Assembly (NCBI GenBank): GCA_947172415.1
Contig: OX359195.1
Span: 4,687,501 to 4,751,500, forward strand
DNA from: Chondrosia reniformis
Lineage: Eukaryota > Porifera > Demospongiae > Chondrillida > Chondrillidae
Direction: 5' to 3'
Length of the DNA stretch: 64,000 bases
Positions 13,201-22,554 of this stretch are shown in pieces. Position 1 is the stretch's first letter, and every line of letters starts with the position of its first letter. The notes beneath the pieces were generated by a model that had not been told where the DNA came from, ran no database searches, and saw only the letters and a list, made by a program, of their open reading frames with translations. A program made the translations under genes and the position numbers.

Positions 13201-16200
13201 GGGTATTGTCCAGTTCAACCCCCCGACGGAGCAGGGTGCTTAGCCCTTCATGTGGCATCCTGTGGCTAAATCAGCCTCCCTGTCAGTATGGGCTAACCCC
13301 CCGTCTGGCAGCTACACTGGGTTACGTTACGTCATGAGAATAACAATTTTCAAGACAGGCTGTGGCCTAGGTGCACCAGTGGAGAAGAAAACCCTGGGTC
13401 AACCAGAATAGGCGATTCCACTGGTGCCTCACAGGTAGATGTACCTGAATGTAATAACCCTTCTTCGGTCCCCGTGACGGGCCAACCAGCCCTATGGACC
13501 GAGGAAATGGTTAGGGCACTAATTGATTGCTTTGAGCGATCTGAACCCAAAAGAGGTGGCTATCAGAAGCGTTTAGAGCGGGAATGGCTGAGCAAATACC
13601 CACATTTGCCTCAGACCGGTCGAACCCTTGCCTTCCAAGCCAAAAGGAGCTTGGTAGGAGACGGAGTACTGCAAGTAACGGGTAGCCGAGATTTAGATTT
13701 GGTCAATGATGCACCGCAAGGTGCCTCTAGAAGGAGAAGGATCCAAGGGGTGATCTGGAACCTTCAGAGGGATAATATCCTCATGGAGCTCTACCGAGAA
13801 AGTAAGCCCATGGAAAAGGGGTATGCCGAGCGGTTGTACCAGGCTTGGAATGCTGCAATGCCAGACCATAAAACCACAAAGGTAGCGCTAACTACAAGAC
13901 TTAGTAGAATCCGCAGAGGTCAAGGTCTCTCAAGACTAAACCTTGTGGAACCTGACTCTTGTGGTGTAGCCACCCTAACTGGGACTGTGGAGGAAGGTGT
14001 GGGAGCCCAGGGACAGGAGGAGCTTCACCAAGTTCAGGCTGGGACTGAACAAAATGGTGAGCAGCCTGCAGTCCCTGTTGAAACTCCTGCACATGATCAT
14101 CCCAGACCCAGGACTAGTGGCAATGATAATCTGATGCAACTTTTAGGCAAAGCAAAAGATGCCTGTCTCCGAAAGAAACCTGGAGATTTCTCTGGAAGAA
14201 AACCCTGTGGGGCAGTGTGGTTCAACCATGTTGATACGGCACTGCTTCAGGAGGCCAATGATTGGGTGGAGAAAGAGTGGCAGGAAGGCCCTAGGTCGGC
14301 CTGGCACCTGAACTGCCTGGTCTACTCTGTTGCTATGGCTGTGAGGGGAAAAACAACCAACGAATCGCAGCCATGCAACCAGGGAAGGAAATCAGATAAT
14401 CAGAAGGGAAGTAAGAGACAGGAAGGTCACATAAGTGACAGGAAGGCCAAGGGCCTTAGGTTTAGAAGACTGCTTGCCTGGTTGGATGTGGAAATAGCGC
14501 GTCAACAGAATAATAATCCTATGACCAAACGCCAGAAAGTACTCCGAAGAAAGCTTAGGAGGGAGTTCCATTCATTAAACCTGAATGTGCTGATCAGAGC
14601 TCGGGAACAGACACTGGGGAAACTCAGGGTCTGGACCCTACAAGAGCGAAGATCGGCTGAACGCAGGAAATTCCAGGAACAAAACCACCTTTGGAATACC
14701 CAAAGGAAGTTCCGGATGAATGGCAATGTTCCAACCTCCAATGAAGCTCCCTCAATTGAGGTAGTAAGAGACTTTTGGACAAAGATTGTAGGTACTGTTG
14801 GTAAGGTCAACAAAGACGACCCAGGGGTGAAAGAATGGCTAAAGGAAACCAAAAAGAGGGTGGGTAGAACCTCCTCTGAAGGTCCCGATAGCATTGATGA
14901 GACCAAACTGAGGAAGGCCTTGAAAAAGGCAAAAAGCTGGTCTGCCCCTGGGCCGGATGGCATCCACACTTTTTGGTGGAAAGCACTCCCCTCTGCACAG
15001 TCTGCCTTGGCAGATGTACTACGGAGGGTGGTGAGCGGAGATCTGTCAGTCCCAGACTGGCTTACAAGGGGTCGCACTCTACTCATCCCCAAAAAGGGTG
15101 ACCCGAAAAGTGCGGCCAACTACCGACCTATTGCGTGTCTCAACACAATGTACAAGGCTGTCACAGCATACATTGCATCAGAACTACTCACTTACACCTA
15201 CACTAATGATCTTTTGCCTATGGCCCAAAGGGCCATGAGGAAAGGGAGGTGGGGCTGTGTGGACTGTCTACTGCTGGATCAATCAATCGGTCTAGACGCC
15301 AAAATTATGGGTAAGCCCCTTAGTGTGGCATGGATCGATTATGAGAAGGCATATGACAGAGTCCCTCACAAGTGGGTGATGAAGGTGCTAAAAACCATCA
15401 AGTGCCCAGATTGGATCAGGAGGTCTATAGAGCTCTTCTCCAAACACTGGGCTACTGTGCTTGAGTTGAGGACTGCGGGGAAGGTGGTTAGGAGCACCCC
15501 TGTTAAATATAACAGGGGACTCTTCCAAGGAGACTCCTTATCGCCACTCCTCTTTTGTCTGGCCATAGCTCCCATATCCCAAGTTCTTAACAGAACCAAG
15601 GGATATGCCCTCTGGCATAATGGGGAAAGGAACACCATGTCACACTTGTTGTACATGGATGACCTTAAGATATATGCTGGAGGGCCTGATAAACTCAGGG
15701 AAGCCATGGAATGTGTGGAGAAAACCTCAAATGCCATTGGCATGAGGTTTGGAGTGAGAAAGTGTGGAACAGCTCACATGCAAAAGGGGAAAGTTCTGGC
15801 TGGCCCAGACAACCCTGAACGCAGTGAAGAATCCATAAGGAGCCTTGAAAAAGGTACTACTTATAAGTACCTAGGGCTAGAACAACTGTTTGAGGTAGAT
15901 GACAGCAAGGTCAAAGCTTGCTTGATCAACGAATTGAGGAGGAGACTCCACAAGGTGTGGGGCTCTCACCTCAATGGTAAGAATGCTGCAGAAGCCTCTA
16001 ACATGTTGTGTGCCTCTCTATTGAGATACTCTTACCCAGTTTTGAAGTGGACTCAAAGTGAGCTTCCAAAACTGGACCGAATGGTGAGAAAGATCATGAG
16101 AAAGTACCAGTGTCATCACTATAACTCTGCCATTGAGAGAGTGAACTTGCCTCGCTCTCAAGGTGGTAGAGGGCTCTGTAGTTTTCCTTTGGATCACGAC

Positions 16201-19200
16201 AGGGCTGTTGTGAATCTGGCAAGATACCTCCATACTGCCAATGATCCACTCATAGCTGTTGTGGTTAAACACCAAAAGTGGCTAGAGTGCTCAAAGCAGA
16301 GGAGGACTGTCTTGAAAGAAGCCAGATTGATACTGAGAAGCCACGGAATAGAACTAGAACCGGAAATGTGGCTGAAGACAGATCCCTCACAAAATAGTGT
16401 AAGAGAATGGAGGAGAGTGGCACGTGAGCTCCGGGAGGCTCAGACTGAAAGGTTAAAAAGTAACCTAGCCGAAAAGTCTCATCAGGGCTCATACCACAGA
16501 CAAGTCACAAATAGGGAGTCTTATGTGTGGCTTTCTGAGGGGAGACTCAGACCTCAAACTGAGGCTCTGATTCTCGCAGCCCAAGATGATGTGCTGCACA
16601 CTAGGTGGTACCAAAATAGGATTCTGAAGAATTCTAGCCTCCTAATGTGCAGAGAATGTGGCAAGGCTATGGAAACGGTCAAACACATACTAAACATGTG
16701 TGAGCCCAAGGGATTTTCTCTCTACAAAGAGAGACATGACCGGGCAATACTGATAGTGTTGTGGAGACTGTTGAAAGAATATGGATTCAGGCAGGAAGAG
16801 CCCTGGTACAAACTAGAAGCAAAACCAGTCTATGAGAATAGGTCTGTCAAAATCTTGTGGGATCCTAGTATCCCTACAGATGATGAAATGACAGAAAGAA
16901 GGCCAGACTTAGTGGTTGAGGATCGGCTAAGTAAGTCCATCTTCATTATTGAGATGTCAGTTCCTACTGACAGAAATATTAATGGAAGATGGCAAGAGAA
17001 GTTCCAAAAGTACCAGAAGCTGGCAGCTGATATGAGGAAACAATTTAGGGGCTACCGAATTAAGGTAGCCCCGATGATAATTGGTGCTTTGGGGACAGTG
17101 GACACGCTCCTGGAAGACCTTAGGGGAATTCCAAAGCTGTCAAAAAGTGCAGTAGAAGTGATGAGAGCGATGCAGAGAACTGTTCTCTGTTCGGCTGTGA
17201 GGATATTGAGGCGACATCTATCTGTTGAGGGATTGGGGCCTGGACGATAAGTAGTCCTGTCCCAGTCCTTGCCTGTCGACCTCTGGAAAGCAGTGGTGGA
17301 TTGGTGTATGGAGGTACTCCCTCCTATTATGACGGTCAACTTTGGCCCGACGTGCACCCGTCTGCTGCTGTCGGAAGGAGGAAAAGCCGAGGCTTCTGGC
17401 TAAAAACCCAAAGAAAGGAAAACATAACTGACTGAGGGTTGTCCAAGCCAGATACTCCTTGCCTTAGCACACTAAGGCAAGAAGTAACAAGGTTCTCCGT
17501 TAAGGCTTTTGTTTTTGAAGTTAGTCGCCATATCACCTGGTGGTACACTAGTGTACATTAACCCTTTGTATGAAGGTTCCATATCCGATGTTGATCTAGT
17601 TGAGCAATGTGGCATTCTTAGTCTGCTGGAGCATGGTGATAGTGTAACCAATTAACCAAATCAAACAATATTAGTGGTGTCATTCCCAATAGTACGTATG
17701 TGGGACCTAGCTGATCAACTGGTGTTCGTTTCTGGATGCTTGACAAATTTTGAACCTGGATTAGCTGCATAGGAATTGACTTATATTTTTAATGAAAGTA
17801 ATATATTACCTCTTTGTTTCTGGACATGCGTGCAAGCATTGTGTCTTGAAAATAAAATGTTTTCAGTTTTGGTACAATAGTCTGCAAAAAATCATTATCT
17901 ATAACACACTCTGATGAAAGACATCAAATTCTGTTTTAAGGATTTTTAGTGTGTTTAATGTTCATTTTGCATAATAATAGGAAGGAAAAGATGAGAATCG
18001 TGCCATGTGTAGATGTTATGTTAATTGTATATAGTAATGTGTGTCATTTGTCACAAAATTAATTTATCATAATATTCCATGATGTAGTCGTTTATTGAAG
18101 TTCATTAAACTGTGTCATGATAATTAACTTAAATGTGATTATAGAATATAATGAAAATGAATAAATTATGATTTTTCTTCTTCAATGCTTGTGTATGTGG
18201 ATTTAATATGGTTAATAGTTTGCTTTCTTAAGTGTCCATTTGGCGTTAAGTCAAAGTCATACAAAAATATTGAAAAATATTAAATTACTGCATCAATATT
18301 ATCCATTCTGAATGGCAATATAACGATTAGGCTTCATGAAATCCTCTGACCAAGTACCGATTACGCGATGCCTTCTGTCCTGAACAGTCACACTTCAGCA
18401 CATGTTCAGTCGATGTCGGCCATTTTTAATTGGTAAAATGGCCGCTTAAAAAAATTTGTACTTCGATTCTCATAAGTAATACATAAATATTACGGGTGTA
18501 TAAGCAACTATTATAACAATTTTATAGGGTCAATACATACACTGAAAAACTAAATTTGGGTTTTTATGGTTCCAAAAAGCCAAATTTGGGTTTTTACATA
18601 TCCAAAAAGCCAAATTTGGGTTTTTACATATCCAAAAAGCCAAATTTGGGTTTTTACATATCCAAAAAGCGAAATTTGTTTTTTTTTAATTCCAAAAAGC
18701 CAAATTTGGGTTTTAATACACTAGACATAGCCTAATTTCAATTTATTGAGCATCCAAGAAAATCTGTAATGATAAAACATTTTGGTTTGCTTAAATTTCA
18801 CCAAATACTGTATATTCTGTAGGAGCTGTTGCATCTGCAGCATTGAAATTAGGAAGGCAGTCTATAACTTTGTATGAAGAGGAAGCAGTTCTATCAGAAC
18901 TACAACTACTATCTATAACTCCACATTTAGTAGAAGACATTTAGTATATATGTATATTATTTAGTATTTACTACTAATGTACTTCAACAAATCATGATAT
19001 TCTCATAAAGCATAAAATGACATTCCTAAAATTAAGCTATTCAAAAGGAATTATCAAGGTATTGCCAACAATTGGTGTAACTAAATAACATTTTCATCCA
19101 ATTTTAAATAAAACAGAATTTAATATCATACTACAGAACATGTTCTATAAACATCTGGCAGTTAGACATAACCTGACAGCATATCTTTTTGTCTTCACCA

Positions 19201-21799
19201 TTGAGGGTAAGACTTGGGCACGAACACAACAAAGGCCAGGACTACTTGGTAATGGATGAAATTGAATTGCCTGCACATGACCATCCTTAAAGATCTATAA
19301 TCCTTTCCAAGCCCATGAAATGAGGTCATGCACTCATCATCTGTTGAAATCTCATCAGCTGACTGTACATCTTCTGTATCTTCTGACCACAAGATTGTGC
19401 CAACTGGCCTCTCTAGAAAGTGCTTATACAAGCCGGCAATTCCCCTAAGTTAGATGACCAACCATCATCTGGTGCTTTGGGTGCTGCTCATAAGTTGGGA
19501 TGTACTATTCATTAATGCCTGCTTTGTGAATAAGTTCCAGCTTCTGTGTTACGTATGTAACATGTAATAATCCCTGTATGGATCAATAATGTTCTTGTCT
19601 AAACCTAGACAAATGTAGTCTTTTACCCTAACAGCAAGTGAGAACGACAAAACGGTATATACTTACACATGGTATAGTAGTATGCTGAGCTAAATAGTCG
19701 TTTACTGCTGAAATAATTCGGCCTTTTTTCCAGACCTACGTGCTCCTTGGCATGCTAGCCAACGTTTCAGCTGTTCCATGTTCGAATCGTCGGGTAATCA
19801 CTCTCCAAGGCTTGCTCCAGGAATGTCTTTTTTGAGAGACGATATAAATCGGCCACATTCTCATCCATAGCTACGTACGTAACACCTCAGCGAACACCCT
19901 TCACAACACCTTCCGTTTTCGCTGATATCATGCATGACGTCATTGCAAAATTGGCCTATTACTGAGACACTCTGGCAGTCCTAATAAACACATGTTTACT
20001 TTAGAGACAAAACATTTAAGTTGCTTTACCTATTTCATTTAACATTCGTTGCAGATACATGCATTTGTGATTAGAAATTATCCTAAAAATAAGTACTTAA
20101 CATAAGGATGTCTGTACTCACTGGGTTGGGCTTCTAGTCTTGGATACTGCCCTACTTTTTTCTTTATTTACATAGTACATAAAATTAGTCTGTTGATCAC
20201 AATAGCTACCTAGTTAACTAAATGGACGTCTGGAGTTTGACATCAATTTACTTGACCTATCCTATGCATGGTGGTAGCCATTTAAAAAGGAGGACTGGGT
20301 GCAAGATTACTCACTCACCATTGTAACAATAGCAGACCATGTGCTCCCATTGTCTAGACTATAATAATTTTCACTATAACTTATTGTCAAATGACAAACT
20401 TCAGCTATGAAAGGTCAACCAGTAATTTGGTCCAGTAAATACAGACAGCCCTTAATATGGACTTAGTACACAGTGAATAAACTACAGCCTGTAATATGAT
20501 GAGTGGTTGTTGCAGCCATAATAGTCAGCTAAGTATGTAGACAAGGTCACCCATTCTTTGTAATTTGCATGTTTACATGCTGAATTACTGTTGAGTGTCT
20601 TACTATAAAAACATATGATTAATGGATGGTATGTTAAGGTTTAGCCCTAAAAACTTGAGTGATGAGTAACCTTAGTCTCGCATAGCCCACACCGCTATTT
20701 TGCCTCCATATTTTCTTGATGACGTCACACGGTCGGCGAAATAGGGTCTGGTGAATAGCCTACATCGTTTTTGTTCTGAGCCACCAGAACTTGGTGGCTC
20801 ATTAATATTCAGTTACCATGGTAATAATGATATTCATACCTTATAACGCATTGTAACCAAGAAAGGCTTCGCGAATTAGAACTTGCCGGCTGTAGACAGC
20901 AGTGTGATGGAGCTTTGTTGCTTCGAAATTGTTGCCAAACTTTACGACACCACACATGACTCTGCTAATCAATCAACCTGCAAAGCGCCGACTTTCCACT
21001 GTTTGTAGAGTGATTTTGTTTCTAACCGTTTTGTTAAAGGAAGTTACTAATTAGTTACCCCCTAGAACAAAAATGGTATAGGCTGTTCTCCAGAACCTAT
21101 ATCGCTGACCGTGTGACATCATCAAGTAAATATGGAGGTGAAATAGTGGTCTGGGCTACGCGAGACTAGAGTAACCTTACTACATTATTAACCTCAGTCC
21201 GCTTATGCAAGTGAATGGTCCAGAGATCACCCACTTCCTCTGTACCATTCACTTACATAAGCGGAGGGCTCAAAAAGAATTCGGTTACAATTGGAACACA
21301 ATCCTACATGGCTCATATGTTATTTACTCACATTCATAACACACATGAATACAAAATGTGGTTATCCCTCCTATTGAGTGAATGTGGAAGAAAAAGAGTT
21401 GTCAAATTTACCTTTTTATGAAATGTAGATGAAACGAGGGGTCCTCTTCCGGAGTTGAACTCCCAGAGAACATGTCCAGATGTATCCAAGGATGTTAAAG
21501 CTCCATCAATCGTACTAACTACTACACTCCTACAGCAACATAGGGAGATCATTACTTAAGACTACCTTCCATCTTTCTCTACTACCCGGTATACGTGCGC
21601 TACTTAAGATGGAATGTTCTAGATTAGAACTTACGAGGAAGTACTACATACGGGATACTCTTACATACATACACGCTTACCTTGGACTGTGATCTCTGTA
21701 ACAGAGTACTCCACTATCTTTGGAGGCTGATGGATCACTGTTAGTTAGAGATGACAAAAGTTGAAGATAGAAAGAAAATTGTGCCAACCCGGAGGCCAT
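4282..21799 (-). CDS. EIF2AK3: PERK: ER-stress eIF2-alpha kinase, complete 16-exon gene
   Basis: Type I ER membrane kinase that senses unfolded proteins with a luminal beta-propeller and phosphorylates eIF2-alpha. Exons (minus): 21681-21799, 21412-21529, 11869-12048, 10398-10694, 9500-10014, 8922-9174, 8275-8306, 7653-7775, 7302-7478, 6432-6789, 5907-5963, 5542-5644, 5282-5352, 5042-5143, 4493-4555, 4282-4431. They total 2718 nt (905 aa) and all phases close. Seen: hydrophobic N-terminus ([18 protein letters not shown]), luminal motif [17 protein letters not shown] near residue 40, TM helix about 418-434, glycine loop GKGGFGVV (517-524), AIK Lys539, alpha-C Glu556, a long acidic/serine kinase insert typical of eIF2 kinases, HRD 739-741, DFG 759-761, activation loop [10 protein letters not shown]. 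Length is somewhat short of vertebrate PERK (about 1100 aa), mostly in linkers. Exon 7 is a 32-bp microexon. Intron 2 is 9.4 kb and holds a nested transposon. Confidence 0.93.
7557..7622 (-). repeat. Dispersed repeat, copy 1 of 3
   Basis: This segment in a PERK intron is the reverse complement of a repeat also found at 55947-56022 and 63687-63763. Shared core: catgaaaaatctaagatacc, then cctacatgctatatgcct. Three copies at unrelated sites indicate a short mobile repeat or MITE end. Confidence 0.7.
8336..8560 (+). repeat. MITE-like repeat, copy 1
   Basis: Begins gaactaggggagtaattgca. It contains ccagccaagtgaccacagtc and taatcttggctggg, which recur at 29140-29190. The left end is the inverted counterpart of the right end of the other copy (29285-29320). 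The right terminus is unclear. It lies in a PERK intron. Confidence 0.6.
10900..11745 (+). pseudogene. Unidentified coding remnant inside PERK intron 3
   Basis: Opposite in strand to PERK, between its exons 4 and 3. Overlapping short frames carry protein-like, non-repetitive text: [18 protein letters not shown] (11150-11200), then [20 protein letters not shown] and [13 protein letters not shown] (11220-11330), then [20 protein letters not shown] (11612-11671). The last piece faintly resembles the WG-h-ElqAla block of OTU cysteine proteases, but no Cys/His pair could be assigned. Frame changes between blocks mean it is broken or spliced. Probably part of a mobile element or captured gene. Confidence 0.4.
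12259..12284. repeat. Perfect short palindrome near transposon end
   Basis: ttcttatacac, a gaa loop, then gtgtataagaa: 11-bp arms with a 3-nt loop. It lies just inside the left end of the THAP transposon, a typical place for a transposase-binding or structural site. Confidence 0.6.
12336..13157 (+). pseudogene. THAP-domain transposase, 5' portion (broken)
   Basis: Starts [15 protein letters not shown], the N-terminal Cys pair of a THAP zinc finger. After a frame slip it continues [15 protein letters not shown] and ends the finger with VCSFHF. 12565-12700 gives LRKDAVPTI and a charged coiled coil ([20 protein letters not shown]). 12904-13060 gives the HTH that precedes DDE_4 nucleases ([20 protein letters not shown], then PTTVSKTF). 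Several stops or slips interrupt it. The reading frame TFKVLVA at 13137-13157 is cut by the retrotransposon and resumes at 17521. Confidence 0.8.
13147..13157 (+). repeat. Target-site duplication, left copy
   Basis: ttagtcgccat; an identical copy at 17521-17531 flanks the retrotransposon. The transposase reading frame is continuous when one copy is removed, which confirms the insertion point. Confidence 0.85.
13158..17520 (+). mobile_element. Full-length RLE-type non-LTR retrotransposon
   Basis: About 4.36 kb between the two copies of ttagtcgccat. It has a 5' leader, one long ORF and a 3' UTR of about 270 bp ending in gtttttgaag without a long poly(A). A restriction-like endonuclease at the C-terminus rather than an N-terminal AP endonuclease places it among early-branching LINEs (R2, R4/Dong, NeSL, Hero, Utopia groups). 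The intact ORF and clean duplication suggest a recent insertion. Confidence 0.88.
13297..17250 (+). CDS. Retrotransposon ORF: Myb-like DNA-binding, RT, zinc knuckle, RLE nuclease
   Basis: Target-primed reverse transcription protein. Counting from 13474 it has 1258 residues. Two Myb/homeodomain-like modules open it ([19 protein letters not shown] near residue 10; [19 protein letters not shown] near 95). RT motifs follow: [12 protein letters not shown] (about 620), [13 protein letters not shown], and the catalytic [10 protein letters not shown] (about 726). A C-x2-C-x8-H-x4-C knuckle ([13 protein letters not shown]) sits near 1060. The endonuclease PD-(D/E)xK core (RPDLVV, then IIEMSVPTD) is near 1143-1160. 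The frame is open from 13297 (after TAA at 13294). The first in-frame ATG is at 13507, inside the first Myb module, so translation probably begins at a non-AUG codon upstream, as known for R2-like elements. Intact and possibly active. Confidence 0.9.
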   Translation, partial: PPVWQLHWVTLRHENNNFQDRLWPRCTSGEENPGSTRIGDSTGASQVDVPECNNPSSVPVTGQPALWTEEMVRALIDCFERSEPKRGGYQKRLEREWLSKYPHLPQTGRTLAFQAKRSLVGDGVLQVTGSRDLDLVNDAPQGASRRRRIQGVIWNLQRDNILMELYRESKPMEKGYAERLYQAWNAAMPDHKTTKVALTTRLSRIRRGQGLSRLNLVEPDSCGVATLTGTVEEGVGAQGQEELHQVQAGTEQNGEQPAVPVETPAHDHPRPRTSGNDNLMQLLGKAKDACLRKKPGDFSGRKPCGAVWFNHVDTALLQEANDWVEKEWQEGPRSAWHLNCLVYSVAMAVRGKTTNESQPCNQGRKSDNQKGSKRQEGHISDRKAKGLRFRRLLAWLDVEIARQQNNNPMTKRQKVLRRKLRREFHSLNLNVLIRAREQTLGKLRVWTLQERRSAERRKFQEQNHLWNTQRKFRMNGNVPTSNEAPSIEVVRDFWTKIVGTVGKVNKDDPGVKEWLKETKKRVGRTSSEGPDSIDETKLRKALKKAKSWSAPGPDGIHTFWWKALPSAQSALADVLRRVVSGDLSVPDWLTRGRTLLIPKKGDPKSAANYRPIACLNTMYKAVTAYIASELLTYTYTNDLLPMAQRAMRKGRWGCVDCLLLDQSIGLDAKIMGKPLSVAWIDYEKAYDRVPHKWVMKVLKTIKCPDWIRRSIELFSKHWATVLELRTAGKVVRSTPVKYNRGLFQGDSLSPLLFCLAIAPISQVLNRTKGYALWHNGERNTMSHLLYMDDLKIYAGGPDKLREAMECVEKTSNAIGMRFGVRKCGTAHMQKGKVLAGPDNPERSEESIRSLEKGTTYKYLGLEQLFEVDDSKVKACLINELRRRLHKVWGSHLNGKNAAEASNMLCASLLRYSYPVLKWTQSELPKLDRMVRKIMRKYQCHHYNSAIERVNLPRSQGGRGLCSFPLDHDRAVVNLARYLHTANDPLIAVVVKHQKWLECSKQRRTVLKEARLILRSHGIELEPEMWLKTDPSQNSVREWRRVARELREAQTERLKSNLAEKSHQGSYHRQVTNRESYVWLSEGRLRPQTEALILAAQDDVLHTRWYQNRILKNSSLLMCRECGKAMETVKHILNMCEPKGFSLYKERHDRAILIVLWRLLKEYGFRQEEPWYKLEAKPVYENRSVKILWDPSIPTDDEMTERRPDLVVEDRLSKSIFIIEMSVPTDRNINGRWQEKFQKYQKLAADMRKQFRGYRIKVAPMIIGALGTVDTLLEDLRGIPKLSKSAVEVMRAMQRTVLCSAVRILRRHLSVEGLGPGR
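17521..17531 (+). repeat. Target-site duplication, right copy
   Basis: ttagtcgccat, identical to 13147-13157. Confidence 0.85.
17532..17650 (+). pseudogene. THAP transposase, part distal to the LINE insertion
   Basis: In the frame interrupted at 13157, this reads [20 protein letters not shown] then [15 protein letters not shown]. It matches the conserved DDE_4 (HARBI1/ISL2EU) block that spans the second catalytic region. It stops at about 17650, where coding text ends and non-coding AT-rich DNA begins, so the C-terminal part of the nuclease is missing. Confidence 0.8.
18541..18720 (+). repeat. Six-copy 30-bp minisatellite
   Basis: Exact 30-bp period: tccaaaaagccaaatttggg followed by tttttacata or a close variant. 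The three central copies are nearly identical and the outer ones have diverged. It lies within the THAP transposon, in a non-coding stretch (17651-19194) that shows no other coding sequence. Confidence 0.92.
19195..19868 (-). pseudogene. Decayed SAP-domain second ORF of the THAP transposon
   Basis: From ATG at 19868 the minus strand reads [20 protein letters not shown]. After a one-base slip it gives [20 protein letters not shown], which fits the SAP motif (L-x2-WL-x-RG-x5-GKK-x-EL). Further fragments follow ([14 protein letters not shown]; the 19195-19431 frame [17 protein letters not shown]). SAP plus a YqaJ-type nuclease is the known second gene of ISL2EU elements. The nuclease itself is not recognisable here. 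Confidence 0.5.
19966..20661. other. PERK intron 2, no feature recognised
   Basis: AT-rich intronic DNA between the THAP transposon and a MITE. No coding sequence or repeat identified. Confidence 0.4.
20662..21180. mobile_element. MITE with about 110-bp terminal inverted repeats
   Basis: The left end (gtctcgcatagcccacaccg, ctattttgcctccatatttt, cttgatgacgtcacacggtc) reappears inverted at the right end (gaccgtgtgacatcatcaag, aaatatggaggtgaaatagt, gtctgggctacgcgagac) with roughly 85% identity. Both flanks read gagtaacctta (about 20659 and 21168), a probable target-site duplication. No ORF. Located in PERK intron 2 near exon 2. Confidence 0.85.
21192..21267. repeat. Hairpin-forming inverted repeat
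   Basis: cctcagtccgcttatgcaag and tgaatggt pair with accattcacttacataagcg and gagg across a short loop. Perhaps a tiny foldback MITE; it lies 145 bp from PERK exon 2. Confidence 0.65.
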
Positions 21800-22554
21800 T
21801 TTGATTAAATTGATACTATATTTATGCATTCAAAATTACATCATAGGGGGTTGGGCTTAGACGTGATTTATGATGACATTTTGTTCGCTAATTGAAGTCG
21901 TATCAGGCACCCAAGGAGGTCCTTAGCGTCTACACAAGTTTACAACTACACTAGTGGTACAACAAGCTAGCTTCCACAGTATGTGGTTGCAGGTATCCAG
22001 AATAAACGTATGCTCTGAGTTGTTGCAGCAAATTAAAAGTATTTGTTTTTATGTTTCCATGTAATTCAATAAAAATGAACCAACCTTTAGGTGGTGAAGG
22101 ATTAATTACTACATACTATTCATATGTAATACTGCCAAGCATGAGATTAATATATACCTATACCATTACTGTGATGGACTGAATTTCAAAATTCAATTGA
22201 AGACAGCAACTGAAGATCATTCAAATGGGCATTCCAACAAAGCAGACTGAATATGCAATGTTCAAAGTAACATTTGTAGAGGCTTTTCACAGTTAATGGC
22301 TAATGTAACACTCGTAAAGGTTTTTATCAGCTTTAAACTTTATATAAAACGTACACACAAACAAAACTACAAAACTACATATGTATCAGTGAAAAGTAGT
22401 TAAGATGATAAAATTCAGAAGCAAACCATGGAAGTCATGATATGAAAAAGGTACATGATGAGGTTACAAAAAGCATTGGTATTTTTAGCAGATCATTACA
22501 CCATTACACAGTAGTCCTACACTGTTTAAAGTGAGTAATGTCAATAAAACCAAA
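21800..22554. other. PERK promoter side and 3' flank of the next gene
   Basis: Upstream of the PERK start codon and downstream of the 22555 stop. Both genes are on minus, so the PERK promoter must lie here. No ORF or definite regulatory motif recognised. Confidence 0.4.

Larger units (their letters stand above)
12204..19965 (+). mobile_element. THAP/ISL2EU-type (Harbinger-related) DNA transposon split by a LINE
   Basis: The two ends match as imperfect inverted repeats. At about 12204 the left end reads aataggcaaatttcacaatg then acgtcatcat and aacggaag. The right end near 19965 reads, in reverse complement, aataggccaattttgcaatg then acgtcat and aacggaag. Between them lie a THAP-domain/DDE transposase on plus and a SAP-containing ORF on minus. 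That two-gene layout is known for ISL2EU elements (transposase plus a YqaJ-type protein). Without the 4.4-kb retrotransposon inside it, the element is about 3.4 kb. It sits in PERK intron 2. All its ORFs are broken, so it is not autonomous. The target-site duplication was not resolved. Confidence 0.75.

Noticed and set aside
14502..15119. 205-codon antisense ORF inside the LINE
   Set aside because: Shadow frame of the RT coding strand.
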